28,939 nt of DNA from CBDDRG01 sp051306415 (GCA_051306415.1 JBPPNE010000345.1:1-28939); one strand, 5' to 3'; positions 18,294-26,975 are shown, counted from the stretch's first letter. The notes: generated by a model not told the origin, from the sequence alone. Translations and numbers: made by a program.

Positions 18294-19143
18294 GCGCATC
18301 TTGGAAAAGCCCACGGCGGAGCAGCCCACTGCGCCCCGCTCCCGCATCGTCGAGGCATCGCACTGGCAGCGGGACAAGGGCGCCCCGGTCGCGGTGACTG
18401 ATCGGGTCGCCACCGAGACGGCGGCCGCGCTGGTCTACAACGGCATCTCCCACGTGGTGATGATGGTAAGTCCGGGCGATCTCGAAGATTTCGCCCTTGG
18501 CTTCAGTCTGTCCGAGGGCATTCTCGAAACCCCCGACCAGCTCTACGACATCGAGTGTACGCCGCGCGACGGAGGCATCGAAATCGCGCTGACCATCAGC
18601 AGCGAGCGCTTCGCGCTACTCAAGGATCAGCGCCGCAATCTCACCGGTCGCACCGGCTGCGGGCTGTGCGGCGCCGAATCCCTGGCCCAGGCGCTGCGGC
18701 CCCCCGGCAGAGTGCCCCATACCCTTCAGATCACCCCACTCGCGCTGCAACAGGCCGTCGAAAGCCTGACAAAATTCCAGCCCCTGCAAGCGGAAACCGG
18801 GGCTACCCACGGCGCCGCCTGGTGCAGCGTCAACGGTGAAATCCAACTGTTGCGCGAGGACGTTGGCCGCCACAATGCGCTCGACAAACTGATCGGTGCG
18901 CTCAACGTAAAAGGCCGCGGGCCGCGCGGCGACGGTTTTGCATTGATCTCGAGTCGAGCCAGTTATGAAATGGTCTCCAAGGCCGCGAAGCTGGACATGG
19001 AAATCCTGGTCGCGGTATCCGCGCCGACCTCCCTCGCCATCGATTTTGCGTTGACGGCCGGTCTGACCTTGGTCGGTTTCGCGCGTCCCGGACGGCATAT
19101 GGTGTACACCGGCGCCGAGCGCATTAGTGGCGCGGCGCCGTGA
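18265..19143 (+). CDS. fdhD: formate dehydrogenase sulfurtransferase FdhD (FdsC)
   Basis: FdhD delivers sulfur from a cysteine desulfurase to the molybdenum cofactor, which formate dehydrogenase needs for activity; in fds operons it is often named FdsC. The 292-residue product has the sulfur-carrier CxxC as Cys132 and Cys135 in GRTGCGLCGAESL, and the conserved EDVGRHNALDKLIG, ALISSRASYEMVSKA and FARPGRHMVYTG blocks. The start GTG 18265 lies 29 bases inside the end of fdsA, which implies coupled translation. The first 30 or so residues are proline- and arginine-rich and poorly conserved, so a later start cannot be excluded. Confidence 0.95.
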   Translation: MSTPPAPRPRRILEKPTAEQPTAPRSRIVEASHWQRDKGAPVAVTDRVATETAAALVYNGISHVVMMVSPGDLEDFALGFSLSEGILETPDQLYDIECTPRDGGIEIALTISSERFALLKDQRRNLTGRTGCGLCGAESLAQALRPPGRVPHTLQITPLALQQAVESLTKFQPLQAETGATHGAAWCSVNGEIQLLREDVGRHNALDKLIGALNVKGRGPRGDGFALISSRASYEMVSKAAKLDMEILVAVSAPTSLAIDFALTAGLTLVGFARPGRHMVYTGAERISGAAP

Positions 19144-19406
19144 TTGGCAAGAGCGTGAAAAAGCACCCGTTATGACCCTATTGAACTCGACATCCGCTGT
19201 GCGCCGGTGTCGCCGACCGTCATTTTTTCAACGCCGGGCGCTAGAAAAATGGCACGATATCCACAGTACCAAGGTACAGCTGCCGGTGGCCGCCGTATTG
19301 GGTGGCCCAAAGCTTTCCAACCCTGCGGCCAACCAGATGCGGCAGGATAAAGCGGCGCAGACTGGCTAATTTCACATTATCCCGTATCAAACAAGGCAGT
19401 TATTCC
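19144..19406. other. 263-bp gap inside the fds operon
   Basis: No recognisable coding sequence lies between fdhD and fdsD. A small perfect hairpin TTGGG-TGG-CCCAA lies near 19298-19310, and a T-run occurs near 19223; they are too far apart to form one terminator. The length is unusual for an operon whose other genes overlap or are closely spaced. Confidence 0.4.
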
Positions 19407-19634
19407 GTGAACCATTCGCAAATCGACCACCTGATTAAAATGATCAACCAGATCGCCGCCAACATCCCGCGCGGCAGCGATGCCCAGCAAACGGCCGCGA
19501 GCATTGCAAGCCACGTCACCCGGTTTTGGACTCCAAAAATGATCCGCCACGTCTGCGACCACGTCGCCACCCAGGGTGACGACTTGAATCCGCTGGCGAG
19601 AGAAGCCGTCGCGCTGCTCGAAAAGCGGGCTTGA
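19407..19634 (+). CDS. fdsD: formate dehydrogenase delta subunit
   Basis: FdsD is a small protein required for assembly or activity of the FdsABG complex. The 75-residue product begins (M)NHSQIDHLIKMINQIAANIP and contains ASHVTRFWTPKMIRHVCDHV and GDDLNPLAREAVALL, all typical of the FdsD family. The start is GTG 19407, with a modest AAGG about 10 bases upstream; the frame is open further upstream, but the family similarity begins here. It is separated from fdhD by a 263-base gap, so it may have its own promoter or use read-through. Confidence 0.92.
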   Translation: MNHSQIDHLIKMINQIAANIPRGSDAQQTAASIASHVTRFWTPKMIRHVCDHVATQGDDLNPLAREAVALLEKRA

Positions 19635-19716
19635 TGCGCCGACGAGCTTGTTTTGTGGCATAGCTTTTGCTGATTCCGAAGCCCAGCGCTCTCTTTTTTT
19701 CTGAAGCTCCTTACTT

Positions 19717-21153
19717 ATGACGACACCCGCAAAGGACAACAGCCGTGAATCCGGATCGGCACGGCGCGGGCGCACGATCTGGGCTGTCGTCGCGATGCTC
19801 GGTTTTGGGCACGCTGTACTGGCTACGGAAACCCTGGATGACGATATCGCAGCGGATTCCGCAGCGACGGTCAGCCAACCCGCTGGCCACACCACGGCGA
19901 TTGGAAGCAGCAAAAAAACCGTTCCGACCGCTCCTGAATTGCTGTCGTCCCCGACTCCATCAGCGGCTGGGAGCGGGGACGTTTCCCCCGCTCAGGCGCA
20001 GACTATCGACAATGCCACTGCTCCATCACCTCAGGCCCCGCTGGGAGCAGGCGCTGAAGTGCCCAAAGGGGTGGAGGCGCCTACCCCGGCCACACCGTTC
20101 AAACTGCTAGGCGCGGAGGTTCCCCCGGGGGAAATCCGCAAACTGTCCTGGTTCGCCAACCAGCAGTATTCCGGCATCGAAACCCCGACCCCCGTTCTGG
20201 TGGCCCATGGCAGCCACCCCGGCAAGGTGCTGTGTGTCACCGCGGCCATTCACGGCGATGAAATCAACGGCATCGAAATCGCGCGGCGGGTGTTTTATCG
20301 AACCGATCCCAAAGGCCTTTACGGTACCCTGGTCGTCGTACCCATCACCAACCTGCATGGCTTCGAGCGCGGCTATCGTTACCTTTCCGACCGCCGCGAC
20401 CTCAATCGCTATTTCCCGGGCGTCCCCGAACGCAGCTCGGCATCGCGCATTGCCCATTCGCTGTTTACCAACGTCATCCGGTATTGCCATGCTCTGGTCG
20501 ATTTGCACACCGGTTCTTTCCACCGCACCAACCTGCCGCAGTTGCGCGCCGATCTCAGCTACAGCGAGGTTGTTCATCTGACTCAGGGCTTCGGCACCAC
20601 CGCCGTCCTCAAGGACAAGGGCGCACCGGGCACATTGCGTCGAGCGGCTACCGATGCGGGGATTCCCGCCGTGGTGCTCGAAGCCGGCGAGCCGATGCGG
20701 TTTCAACCCGACGCAGTCAGCCATGGCACCAAGGCAGTGGAAAGCCTGATGTACCACTTGGGCATGGTGAAGAAAGCCTGGTACTGGCGGGATCCGCAAC
20801 CCATCTACTACGACGCGCGCTGGGTGCGCGCCAGCCAGGGCGGCATTCTGATGGCAGCTGTCCAACCGGGTGATAAAGTCGCTTCAGGACAATTGCTTGG
20901 CACCGTTACCGATCCTATCAACAATGTCCGCAGCCGTATCGTCTCGCCCCAGGCGGGCCGAATCCTCGGCATGGCGGTGAATCAGATGGTGATGCCCGGG
21001 TATGCGGTTTTCCGCATCGGTATCGAGCGCACGGAAGCCGAGATAGTCAAGGATGTGGCGGCGCCAATCCCACCGTCGGCGAATGAAGCCGCGCCGGAGA
21101 ACGACGACACCACCCGAGAGGGCGAGCCGGACACCAGTCACGCCGACGAGTAG
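19717..21153 (+). CDS. secreted succinylglutamate desuccinylase/aspartoacylase-family zinc hydrolase
   Basis: This 478-residue M14-type zinc enzyme belongs to the AstE/AspA (deacylase) family, whose members cleave N-acyl amino acids or related amides. Zinc ligands are His179 and Glu182 in AIHGDEINGIE and His264 in DLHTGSFHR; the catalytic Glu is Glu322 in VVLEAGEPMRF, and DLNRYFPG is conserved. An N-terminal signal-like helix (IWAVVAMLGFGHAVLA, about 21-36) suggests export. Residues 40-125 are a low-complexity Ala/Pro/Thr/Ser linker. The C-terminus has a small barrel (GGILMAAVQPGDKVASGQLL) and an acidic tail. The substrate is unknown. There is no clear ribosome-binding site at ATG 19717. It is convergent with the acyltransferase gene. 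Confidence 0.85.
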   Translation: MTTPAKDNSRESGSARRGRTIWAVVAMLGFGHAVLATETLDDDIAADSAATVSQPAGHTTAIGSSKKTVPTAPELLSSPTPSAAGSGDVSPAQAQTIDNATAPSPQAPLGAGAEVPKGVEAPTPATPFKLLGAEVPPGEIRKLSWFANQQYSGIETPTPVLVAHGSHPGKVLCVTAAIHGDEINGIEIARRVFYRTDPKGLYGTLVVVPITNLHGFERGYRYLSDRRDLNRYFPGVPERSSASRIAHSLFTNVIRYCHALVDLHTGSFHRTNLPQLRADLSYSEVVHLTQGFGTTAVLKDKGAPGTLRRAATDAGIPAVVLEAGEPMRFQPDAVSHGTKAVESLMYHLGMVKKAWYWRDPQPIYYDARWVRASQGGILMAAVQPGDKVASGQLLGTVTDPINNVRSRIVSPQAGRILGMAVNQMVMPGYAVFRIGIERTEAEIVKDVAAPIPPSANEAAPENDDTTREGEPDTSHADE

Positions 21154-21328
21154 AGCTGCGTTATTTCGAGCCGGCCGTGATGGCGACGCACGCACACCCT
21201 ATGGTCGGCTTATTAACGTGGCCATCGTAACCCGCGACCCCCAGCACCCCATACGCTTCGATATCATGCGCCTCATCACGCGTCCCGATGGCTCATTGGG
21301 CCATACTCCGTCAATTCGAGGGGGTCAA

Positions 21329-23200
21329 TTACTTAGCCAGGTGTGTGAGTAGTTGGCTAGCGATGAGCTGGGAGCCCTCGGGGGTGAAATGGCCTACGTC
21401 AAATGCCAGCGGCGCGGAACCTATCACCTGCTGGCACTTCAGCGTATTTCCGCACAGCAGCGCTATTATCGAAAAATACGGGACGCCATTCTGGCCGGCA
21501 ATCACGGCCATTTTTTGATCCAGAGCAAAGCGGCTGAGGACGAGCTTGCGCTCTACAATACCTTTGTCGCCCATGGCCGCCCACGCCAGCAACTGAGGCA
21601 GCGCGCCGTCATACTCGACGGTCGGCCCGACCAGCAGGGTGTTGATTTGAAGTTCCTTTAGTCGCTGCAGGCTCGGCCTGATCTCCCCAACGTCAGCCTC
21701 GGTCCAGCGTCCGGCGATAATCAACAGGTCGGGCTTGTTGTCCACCAGAAATTTTTGGTAAACGTAGTCCACCATCTCCGTGCATCCGGGGGCCGACTTG
21801 GAGGTTTTGTCCATCAGCGGGCGGCATCCAGCAGCCGTCGCCTGGGCTACATGCACGGGATGCTGATGCAATCCATACCAGAGGTGTGCTGCATAACTAT
21901 CTCCCAAGACGAGCACATTGGGCCGGTCTGTTGCAAATTCGAAGCACTCGGACTTGTAGATAAAAACCTGAGCCTCCTCATCGAAGCAAACACCAGTTCT
22001 GAATTGCGCACTTTTGTCGTAGGACAGATATTTATCATAATTCAGCACTCCGGCCGGAAAGCGATAGGCCAAACCACCAGTCACTATCACAACCAGAGAA
22101 GCTGTCACCAAGACTGCGCCGCCAGCCAGCGGCGCTAGCGTCCATCGTTTCCGGAACGGCCCCTCGACGTATCGATAGGATGCGTAGGCCAAGCCAATCA
22201 TGAGGACAAAGAGCACGCCACGTTCGAAAAACAGGCTGCCGCGGCCCAAGCCCATGTCAGGCAGCGGGATCAGTCTGTGTTGTTGTTGCAGTACGATGAG
22301 CGGCCAGTGCCAGAGATAAAGCGAATAGCTGATCCTGCCGAAGAACGAAGGGATATAGCTACCCAGCAGCCGGCTCGCCCAGCTGGCAGGATGGTTATGC
22401 AGCAAGATCAACAGCCCTGTGCCAACGACAACGGGAAGGGCGCTGAACCCCGGGAACTCCGTGTCGTGCTTGTATGTGAGCATTGGAAGAATTATCAGTG
22501 CCACCCCGGCTACAAACAGCAGCGATGGTCTAGCGGCCCTTTTCCACCAAGCCGTGGCGCGCCAGAGCGCGATGGTCGCTCCCGCCAAGAGCTCCCACGC
22601 TCTCGTTGGCAGCATGTAAAACGAAAAAGTCTCGCTAACCTTCACCAGAAATCCGGCTAGAAGTAGAAGCCCTATCATGGCGACAAATGTAGTAGTGCTG
22701 GGCCGCAGCCACGCTCGCCTTTTTGAAAGGTTCCACAGGCCAACCAAGGCGATAGGCCAGAGCAGATAAAATTGCTCCTCGACCCCCAGGCTCCAAGTGT
22801 GCAGCAATGGCTGCTCGTGTGCTGTTACATCGAAATAGCCTTGGCTTTTCCAAAACCAGATATTGGACACTGACAGTACGGCGGCCAACGCCGCCTTGCC
22901 GAGGTTGATGAACTCCGCCGGCAGCATGATCACATAGGCGGTGATGAGCAGTGCGGCGACCATGGCCACCAGTGGCGGGACAATACGCCGGATACGTCGG
23001 ACATAGAACTCCCTGAAGCTGAAGGAGCCTGCGTCGATGTCGCGTGCGATGATGCCGGTAATGAGATAACCTGAAATTACGAAAAACACATCAACGCCAG
23101 CATACCCGCCGCGTATAATATTGAATCCGAGATGGTCGCCCACTACGGCAAGAACCGCCAGCGCACGCAAGCCGTCAATATGTCGCTGATAGCTGATCAA
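21329..23200 (-). CDS. OafA-type membrane acyltransferase with C-terminal SGNH domain
   Basis: The 623-residue protein has an acyltransferase-3 domain (about 1-370, some ten membrane helices) followed by a periplasmic SGNH hydrolase-like domain. Such proteins move acetyl or similar groups onto surface polysaccharides. The start region IDGLRALAVLAVVGDHLGF, GVDVFFVISGYLIT and FYVRRIRRIVPP are typical. The SGNH part has VLGDSYAAHLW with the Ser and FDVGHFTPEG with the Asp and His. TTG 23200 is chosen because AAAGGGA is correctly spaced upstream and the family motif ISYQRHIDGL follows; TTG 23239 is the alternative. The DNA is visibly more AT-rich than its neighbours, which hints at transfer. It lies downstream of the glucan synthase on the same strand. 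Confidence 0.93.
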   Translation of the reverse strand: MISYQRHIDGLRALAVLAVVGDHLGFNIIRGGYAGVDVFFVISGYLITGIIARDIDAGSFSFREFYVRRIRRIVPPLVAMVAALLITAYVIMLPAEFINLGKAALAAVLSVSNIWFWKSQGYFDVTAHEQPLLHTWSLGVEEQFYLLWPIALVGLWNLSKRRAWLRPSTTTFVAMIGLLLLAGFLVKVSETFSFYMLPTRAWELLAGATIALWRATAWWKRAARPSLLFVAGVALIILPMLTYKHDTEFPGFSALPVVVGTGLLILLHNHPASWASRLLGSYIPSFFGRISYSLYLWHWPLIVLQQQHRLIPLPDMGLGRGSLFFERGVLFVLMIGLAYASYRYVEGPFRKRWTLAPLAGGAVLVTASLVVIVTGGLAYRFPAGVLNYDKYLSYDKSAQFRTGVCFDEEAQVFIYKSECFEFATDRPNVLVLGDSYAAHLWYGLHQHPVHVAQATAAGCRPLMDKTSKSAPGCTEMVDYVYQKFLVDNKPDLLIIAGRWTEADVGEIRPSLQRLKELQINTLLVGPTVEYDGALPQLLAWAAMGDKGIVERKLVLSRFALDQKMAVIAGQNGVPYFSIIALLCGNTLKCQQVIGSAPLAFDVGHFTPEGSQLIASQLLTHLAK

Positions 23201-23201
23201 G

Positions 23202-23411
23202 CTATGTCCCTTTCGTTGCGTCCGTTGCGCGCCCCACAAATAAGCGGAGGACCGTACCGGTTTCCAGGCGCGCCCAGTTGAGCTTCCCGTCCACGCGCGA
23301 ATTTATGGCATCAAACTGAATATCCTTCCCCACCGCCTGGCCAACGAAAAAGACCGCGACATTCATTTGCAGATACCGCACATCTGCCCGTAAGGCGAGC
23401 TGCGATCTCAT
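23202..23411 (-). CDS. hypothetical 69-residue ORF ahead of the acyltransferase
   Basis: An ATG-started open frame ends at TAG (complement of 23202-23204), one base before the TTG used by the acyltransferase. The product (MRSQLALRADVRYLQMNVAV at the start) has no motif I recognise, no clear signal peptide and no membrane helix. The tight junction would suit translational coupling, but the ribosome-binding site is poor. It may be a real small protein, a remnant, or chance. Confidence 0.3.
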   Translation of the reverse strand: MRSQLALRADVRYLQMNVAVFFVGQAVGKDIQFDAINSRVDGKLNWARLETGTVLRLFVGRATDATKGT

Positions 23412-23483
23412 TCCGCACGAAAGAGCTTCAGTTATAAAACTGATCCTCCCGTCTCCGCGACTGCGGGCCTAGCTACCAAGGCC

Positions 23484-23520
23484 GGATAACTTATTGGCAT
23501 CTGATGCCAATAAGTTATCC
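23484..23520. repeat. perfect 37-bp palindrome
   Basis: GGATAACTTATTGGCAT (23484-23500) is followed by the 3-base loop CTG and its exact complement (23504-23520). It lies 18 bases beyond the glucan synthase stop. No T-run follows on either strand, so it is not a standard intrinsic terminator, although the RNA hairpin would be stable and could stop or protect the transcript. It could also be a protein-binding or recombination site. Confidence 0.8.
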
Positions 23521-23538
23521 CCATTTGTGCGGCAAAGG

Positions 23539-26184
23539 TCATTTCCCCGCCGGCATCCCGGCCTGCTCAGGTGCCGGATGAAGCAGATGCTGAGCCGCCT
23601 CCTTCATGCTGCCGGTTTCACCGACAAGCCGCGCCGGCAACTGGGGGAAGGCGCTGACGATGGACAATATCAGCGAACAGGCATAGGGAATGGCCTGCAT
23701 CAACAGCATGATTGACCACACCAATAGGTCGAGCGTCTCGGTGCCGAAGGTCGCGATCACCGCACACGAAGCTAGCACCAACGCGAACAGCAGCAGGGTT
23801 TCCTCGCGCGCTGCGCCAAGCGCCTTGACCAGAGCCTGGCTGCTCGCCTGCTTCGGGGTGCGGAAAAACGGCTTTTCACGGACGACAAAGCCGGTGAGAA
23901 CGGCGACGCCGATAGTGTGCGTGAGAGCAAGTCCGGCGATGGCGGCGGCGAGGGTCTGCACCGCCGTCGCTTCCACCCGGGTGCGATACAGGTAGATCAA
24001 CTTACCGAGCTTGAACACGAACAGTGTCAGCGGCAACACCGAGAATATCAGCAGTGGCGGATCGATCTTGGTGGGCGCGAATATCATCGCCACCGTCCAG
24101 CCGAGCGCCGCCAAATTGAAGATGACATTGATGCCGTCCGCGATCCAGGGCAGCCAGCCAGCGACGAAATGATAGCGCTGCCCCAAGCTCAGACGGCCGC
24201 GCCCGCGAAACAGCGTGGACGTATGCCGGCGCAAAATCTGAATGGCGCCGAAGGCCCAGCGAAAGCGCTGTTTCTTGAAGTCCAGGAAGGTATCCGGCAT
24301 CAGGCCGCGACCGTAGCTTTTGGGAATATAGTCGGCTTCATAGCCCTCTTCAAAAACCCGCAGACCAAGTTCGGCATCCTCGGTGATGCACCATTCCGCC
24401 CATCCGCCCACCTGCTCCAGCTCGCTTCTGCGCACCATGGTCATGGTGCCGTGCTGGATGATGGCGTTGCGCTCGTTGCGGGTAATCATGCCGATGTAAA
24501 AAAAGCCGCGATACTCGGCATACGTCATCGCCTTGAACGCGTTCTCATTGGCGTCGCGATAATCCTGCGGGGCCTGAACGATGGCTGTCTTTTCTTTCAT
24601 CAATTGCGGCGCCAGTTCGCGCAGCCAGCGCGGATGGACCCGGTAGTCGCTGTCGATGACGGCCACCACGGTGGCATCCGGTGTGGTTTCACGCAGCGCC
24701 AGGTTGAGCGCCCCAGCCTTGAACCCGGCGAGTGGATCGACGTGGAAGAAGCGAAATCTCGACCCCAGTTTTTCACAGTGTGCGGCGACCGGCTGCCACA
24801 CCGCCGGATCCTTGGTGTTGTTGTCGATCACGAGGACTTCGAAGCGGGGATAGTCCAGGTTGGCGAGGGCGTCCAGAGTGGCGATCATCATGTCCGGCGG
24901 TTCGTTGTACGCTGGCACATGCACGGACACCATCGGCAACTGGTCATCGCTGATTTCCAGCGGACGGAAGATGCGCCGGTGCTCTTTCAACCAGAGGGCT
25001 TCCGCCCACTCATGGGCTTCGGCGAGCAGGACCACGATAACGCCGATCATGCCCACAATCAGCAGCACTCCGACCACCAGTGCGGTCATCGTCATGTACT
25101 GGTCGATATAGTCGTAAATGATCCAGACGGCAGCAGTAGCCGCGCTATAGGCGATCACCGCGAGAAACCCCCGCCCGCGACTGCGCATCAGTTTGCTGTC
25201 GATGACGAGGACCGCGAAAGTGATCAACGCGACCACTACCGAGATCGCCGCCAGCGTCGGCCAGTTGGGAATGTTGACAATCGGCTCGCTGAACGGAAAT
25301 TTAGGCTCGCGCCAGGCGTTGTAAACCCCCCAATAGGCCCCGACACCGCTTTCTACCCCGCGCTTCCAGGGTTGATCAAAAGCCTCCATCAGATAGTAGG
25401 AATACTTCTCCTGCTTGGCGCGGGCCAGAAATTGGCGCAGAAAAATCGCTTCATTGGCATCGGAGGCCACCGCGCCCTGGCGGGTGCGGCCGTTGCTGGG
25501 CCAGCCTACCTCACCGATCAGGATCGGTTTGCCGGGGAACGCCTGCTCCAGATCATGCACCCGCTGGACAACGAAATCGACGGCCGAATCCAGCGGAACA
25601 CCTTCCCAGTAGGGCAGCATGTGCGCGGTAACAAAATCGACGTGGTCGGCTAGTTGCGGATACTTCAGCCAGATATGCCAAGGCTCGGCGGTGCTCACCG
25701 GAATGCGCGTTTTCTCGCGGACGTCATCCAGGTAGGCAATCAATTCCTCGACGCTCACCTCGCCCCGCAGCAGCGCCTCGTTGCCCACCATGACCCGCAC
25801 CACATTGCTTGATCGCCCGGCAATGTTCAGCGCGCGCTTGATTTCTCGCCGGGTTTTTTTCTGGTCGCCATCCACCCAGGCGCCGAGGGTGACATTGATT
25901 TTGTGCTTCTTGGCGAGCGCCGGGATCTCTCCCAGACTGCCCTCCACCGAGTAGGTGCGCACCGCGTGAGTCCGCCCCGCCAGCAATTCGAGATCCTCGT
26001 CGATTTCATCGACGCTCGGATAGCGCTCGTCCGTCGGATCCTGATCCGCGCGAAACGGTGCAAAGGAAAACCCCTGGATTATCTTCGGCCAAGCCGGTTC
26101 GGTCTCCGGACGGTTCACCGCGGCCCAGAACATGATGGTCAACACCGCAACGGCAATGGCGATAATGAAGCTTTCTTTATGCAT
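23539..26184 (-). CDS. ndvB: NdvB-like beta-glucan synthase: GH17 domain fused to GT2
   Basis: This 881-residue inner-membrane protein resembles Pseudomonas NdvB, which makes cyclic beta-1,3-glucans. After one N-terminal helix (6-22) comes a GH17 domain (about 37-300), with acid/base Glu136 in VGNEALLRG and nucleophile Glu225 in LIGEVGWPSNG; this domain trims or transfers glucan chains. Three helices follow (about 312-392), then a family 2 glycosyltransferase (about 415-650) with VPAYNEPP, DxD at Asp511/Asp513 in VIDSDYR, TED at 601-603 and QRFRW at 639-643. Several C-terminal helices complete it. All catalytic residues expected are present. The exact linkage and cyclisation are inferred. ATG 26184 lacks a strong ribosome-binding site. 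The acyltransferase lies downstream. Confidence 0.92.
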   Translation of the reverse strand: MHKESFIIAIAVAVLTIMFWAAVNRPETEPAWPKIIQGFSFAPFRADQDPTDERYPSVDEIDEDLELLAGRTHAVRTYSVEGSLGEIPALAKKHKINVTLGAWVDGDQKKTRREIKRALNIAGRSSNVVRVMVGNEALLRGEVSVEELIAYLDDVREKTRIPVSTAEPWHIWLKYPQLADHVDFVTAHMLPYWEGVPLDSAVDFVVQRVHDLEQAFPGKPILIGEVGWPSNGRTRQGAVASDANEAIFLRQFLARAKQEKYSYYLMEAFDQPWKRGVESGVGAYWGVYNAWREPKFPFSEPIVNIPNWPTLAAISVVVALITFAVLVIDSKLMRSRGRGFLAVIAYSAATAAVWIIYDYIDQYMTMTALVVGVLLIVGMIGVIVVLLAEAHEWAEALWLKEHRRIFRPLEISDDQLPMVSVHVPAYNEPPDMMIATLDALANLDYPRFEVLVIDNNTKDPAVWQPVAAHCEKLGSRFRFFHVDPLAGFKAGALNLALRETTPDATVVAVIDSDYRVHPRWLRELAPQLMKEKTAIVQAPQDYRDANENAFKAMTYAEYRGFFYIGMITRNERNAIIQHGTMTMVRRSELEQVGGWAEWCITEDAELGLRVFEEGYEADYIPKSYGRGLMPDTFLDFKKQRFRWAFGAIQILRRHTSTLFRGRGRLSLGQRYHFVAGWLPWIADGINVIFNLAALGWTVAMIFAPTKIDPPLLIFSVLPLTLFVFKLGKLIYLYRTRVEATAVQTLAAAIAGLALTHTIGVAVLTGFVVREKPFFRTPKQASSQALVKALGAAREETLLLFALVLASCAVIATFGTETLDLLVWSIMLLMQAIPYACSLILSIVSAFPQLPARLVGETGSMKEAAQHLLHPAPEQAGMPAGK

Positions 26185-26325
26185 GGACGATTAATCCGGT
26201 GTTGCGGGGAGGAAAAGGTATCGGGCTGACACATCTGGCACCGTGGATTGTAGGCTTCGCATCTTACCAGTCTCTTACCGCTCGTGGCGCAGGACGCGAA
26301 AGCGGTTTCGCCCTGCCGGCATCGC

Positions 26326-26354
26326 TTGACGGCAAAACCGGAGCCGTCTATCTT
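26326..26354 (+). promoter_or_regulatory. sigma-70-type promoter for the 26402 gene
   Basis: TTGACG at 26326-26331 and TATCTT at 26349-26354 are separated by exactly 17 bases. The -35 box matches five of six consensus positions and the -10 box four of six. The start codon is 47 bases downstream. In the same divergent region TCTTACC occurs twice (26262-26268 and 26273-26279), 11 bases apart. Confidence 0.6.
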
Positions 26355-26401
26355 GCGCGCAGCTTCATCCCATGACGGCTATGCCCACGGAGGCCTTTGC
26401 C

Positions 26402-26956
26402 ATGAACAAATCAATGATTGCGGGTATGGTTATCGGCGCGCTGGTCGCGACCGCGGGTGGCGTCGTTGCTGGCTACAAGATGCTGAACCCGGAGCCGGAC
26501 TACGCCGAAGTTCTCGCCGTCAATGCGGTCAACGAAAAGATCAAGACGCCGCGGGAGGTTTGCGAAGACGTCGCCGTGACCCGGCAGAAGCCGGTGAAGG
26601 ATCAGCACCAGATCATTGGCACGGTGGCCGGCGCCGTGATCGGTGGCGTGCTAGGTAAGCAGGTCGGCGGCGGCCGCGGCCAAAAAGTCGCCACGGTGGC
26701 AGGCGCCGCGGGCGGCGGTTACGCAGGCAACAAAGTTCAAGAGCGGATGCAGGCTAACGACACCTACACGACGACTGAGCGCCGCTGCCACACGGTCACC
26801 GATACCCGGGACAAACTAGTCGGCTACGACGTCAGCTATCGCCTTGGCGACAAGGAGGGCCAGGTTCGCATGGATCATGACCCCGGTGATCGCATCGCTG
26901 TCAAGGAGGGCAAATTGGTGCTGGCCCGTGGCGATACCAGCAAAGCGGCGCCGTGA
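26402..26956 (+). CDS. glycine-zipper envelope protein (17-kDa antigen/YcfJ-like)
   Basis: The 184-residue protein has an N-terminal helix (SMIAGMVIGALVATAGGVVA) and then a glycine zipper, IGTVAGAVIGGVLGKQVGGG followed by VATVAGAAGGGYAGNKVQE, which is the Rickettsia 17-kDa surface-antigen-type 2TM motif. The C-terminal part (about 110-175) is soluble, with RRCHTVTDTRDKLVGYDVSY and a pattern of short strands as in YcfJ. Two cysteines (in VCEDV and RRCHT) could form a disulfide. Family members are envelope proteins of unclear role. ATG 26402 has GGAGG eight bases upstream; an upstream ATG at 26372 lacks support. A good sigma-70 promoter precedes it, and a terminator follows. Confidence 0.88.
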   Translation: MNKSMIAGMVIGALVATAGGVVAGYKMLNPEPDYAEVLAVNAVNEKIKTPREVCEDVAVTRQKPVKDQHQIIGTVAGAVIGGVLGKQVGGGRGQKVATVAGAAGGGYAGNKVQERMQANDTYTTTERRCHTVTDTRDKLVGYDVSYRLGDKEGQVRMDHDPGDRIAVKEGKLVLARGDTSKAAP

Positions 26957-26975
26957 CAAAAGCCGCGGAAGAAGC

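Noticed and set aside
23917..25653. 578-codon plus-strand open frame opposite the glucan synthase
   Set aside because: The minus strand carries all GH17 and GT2 catalytic motifs; the opposite frame looks like a His/Arg-rich shadow.
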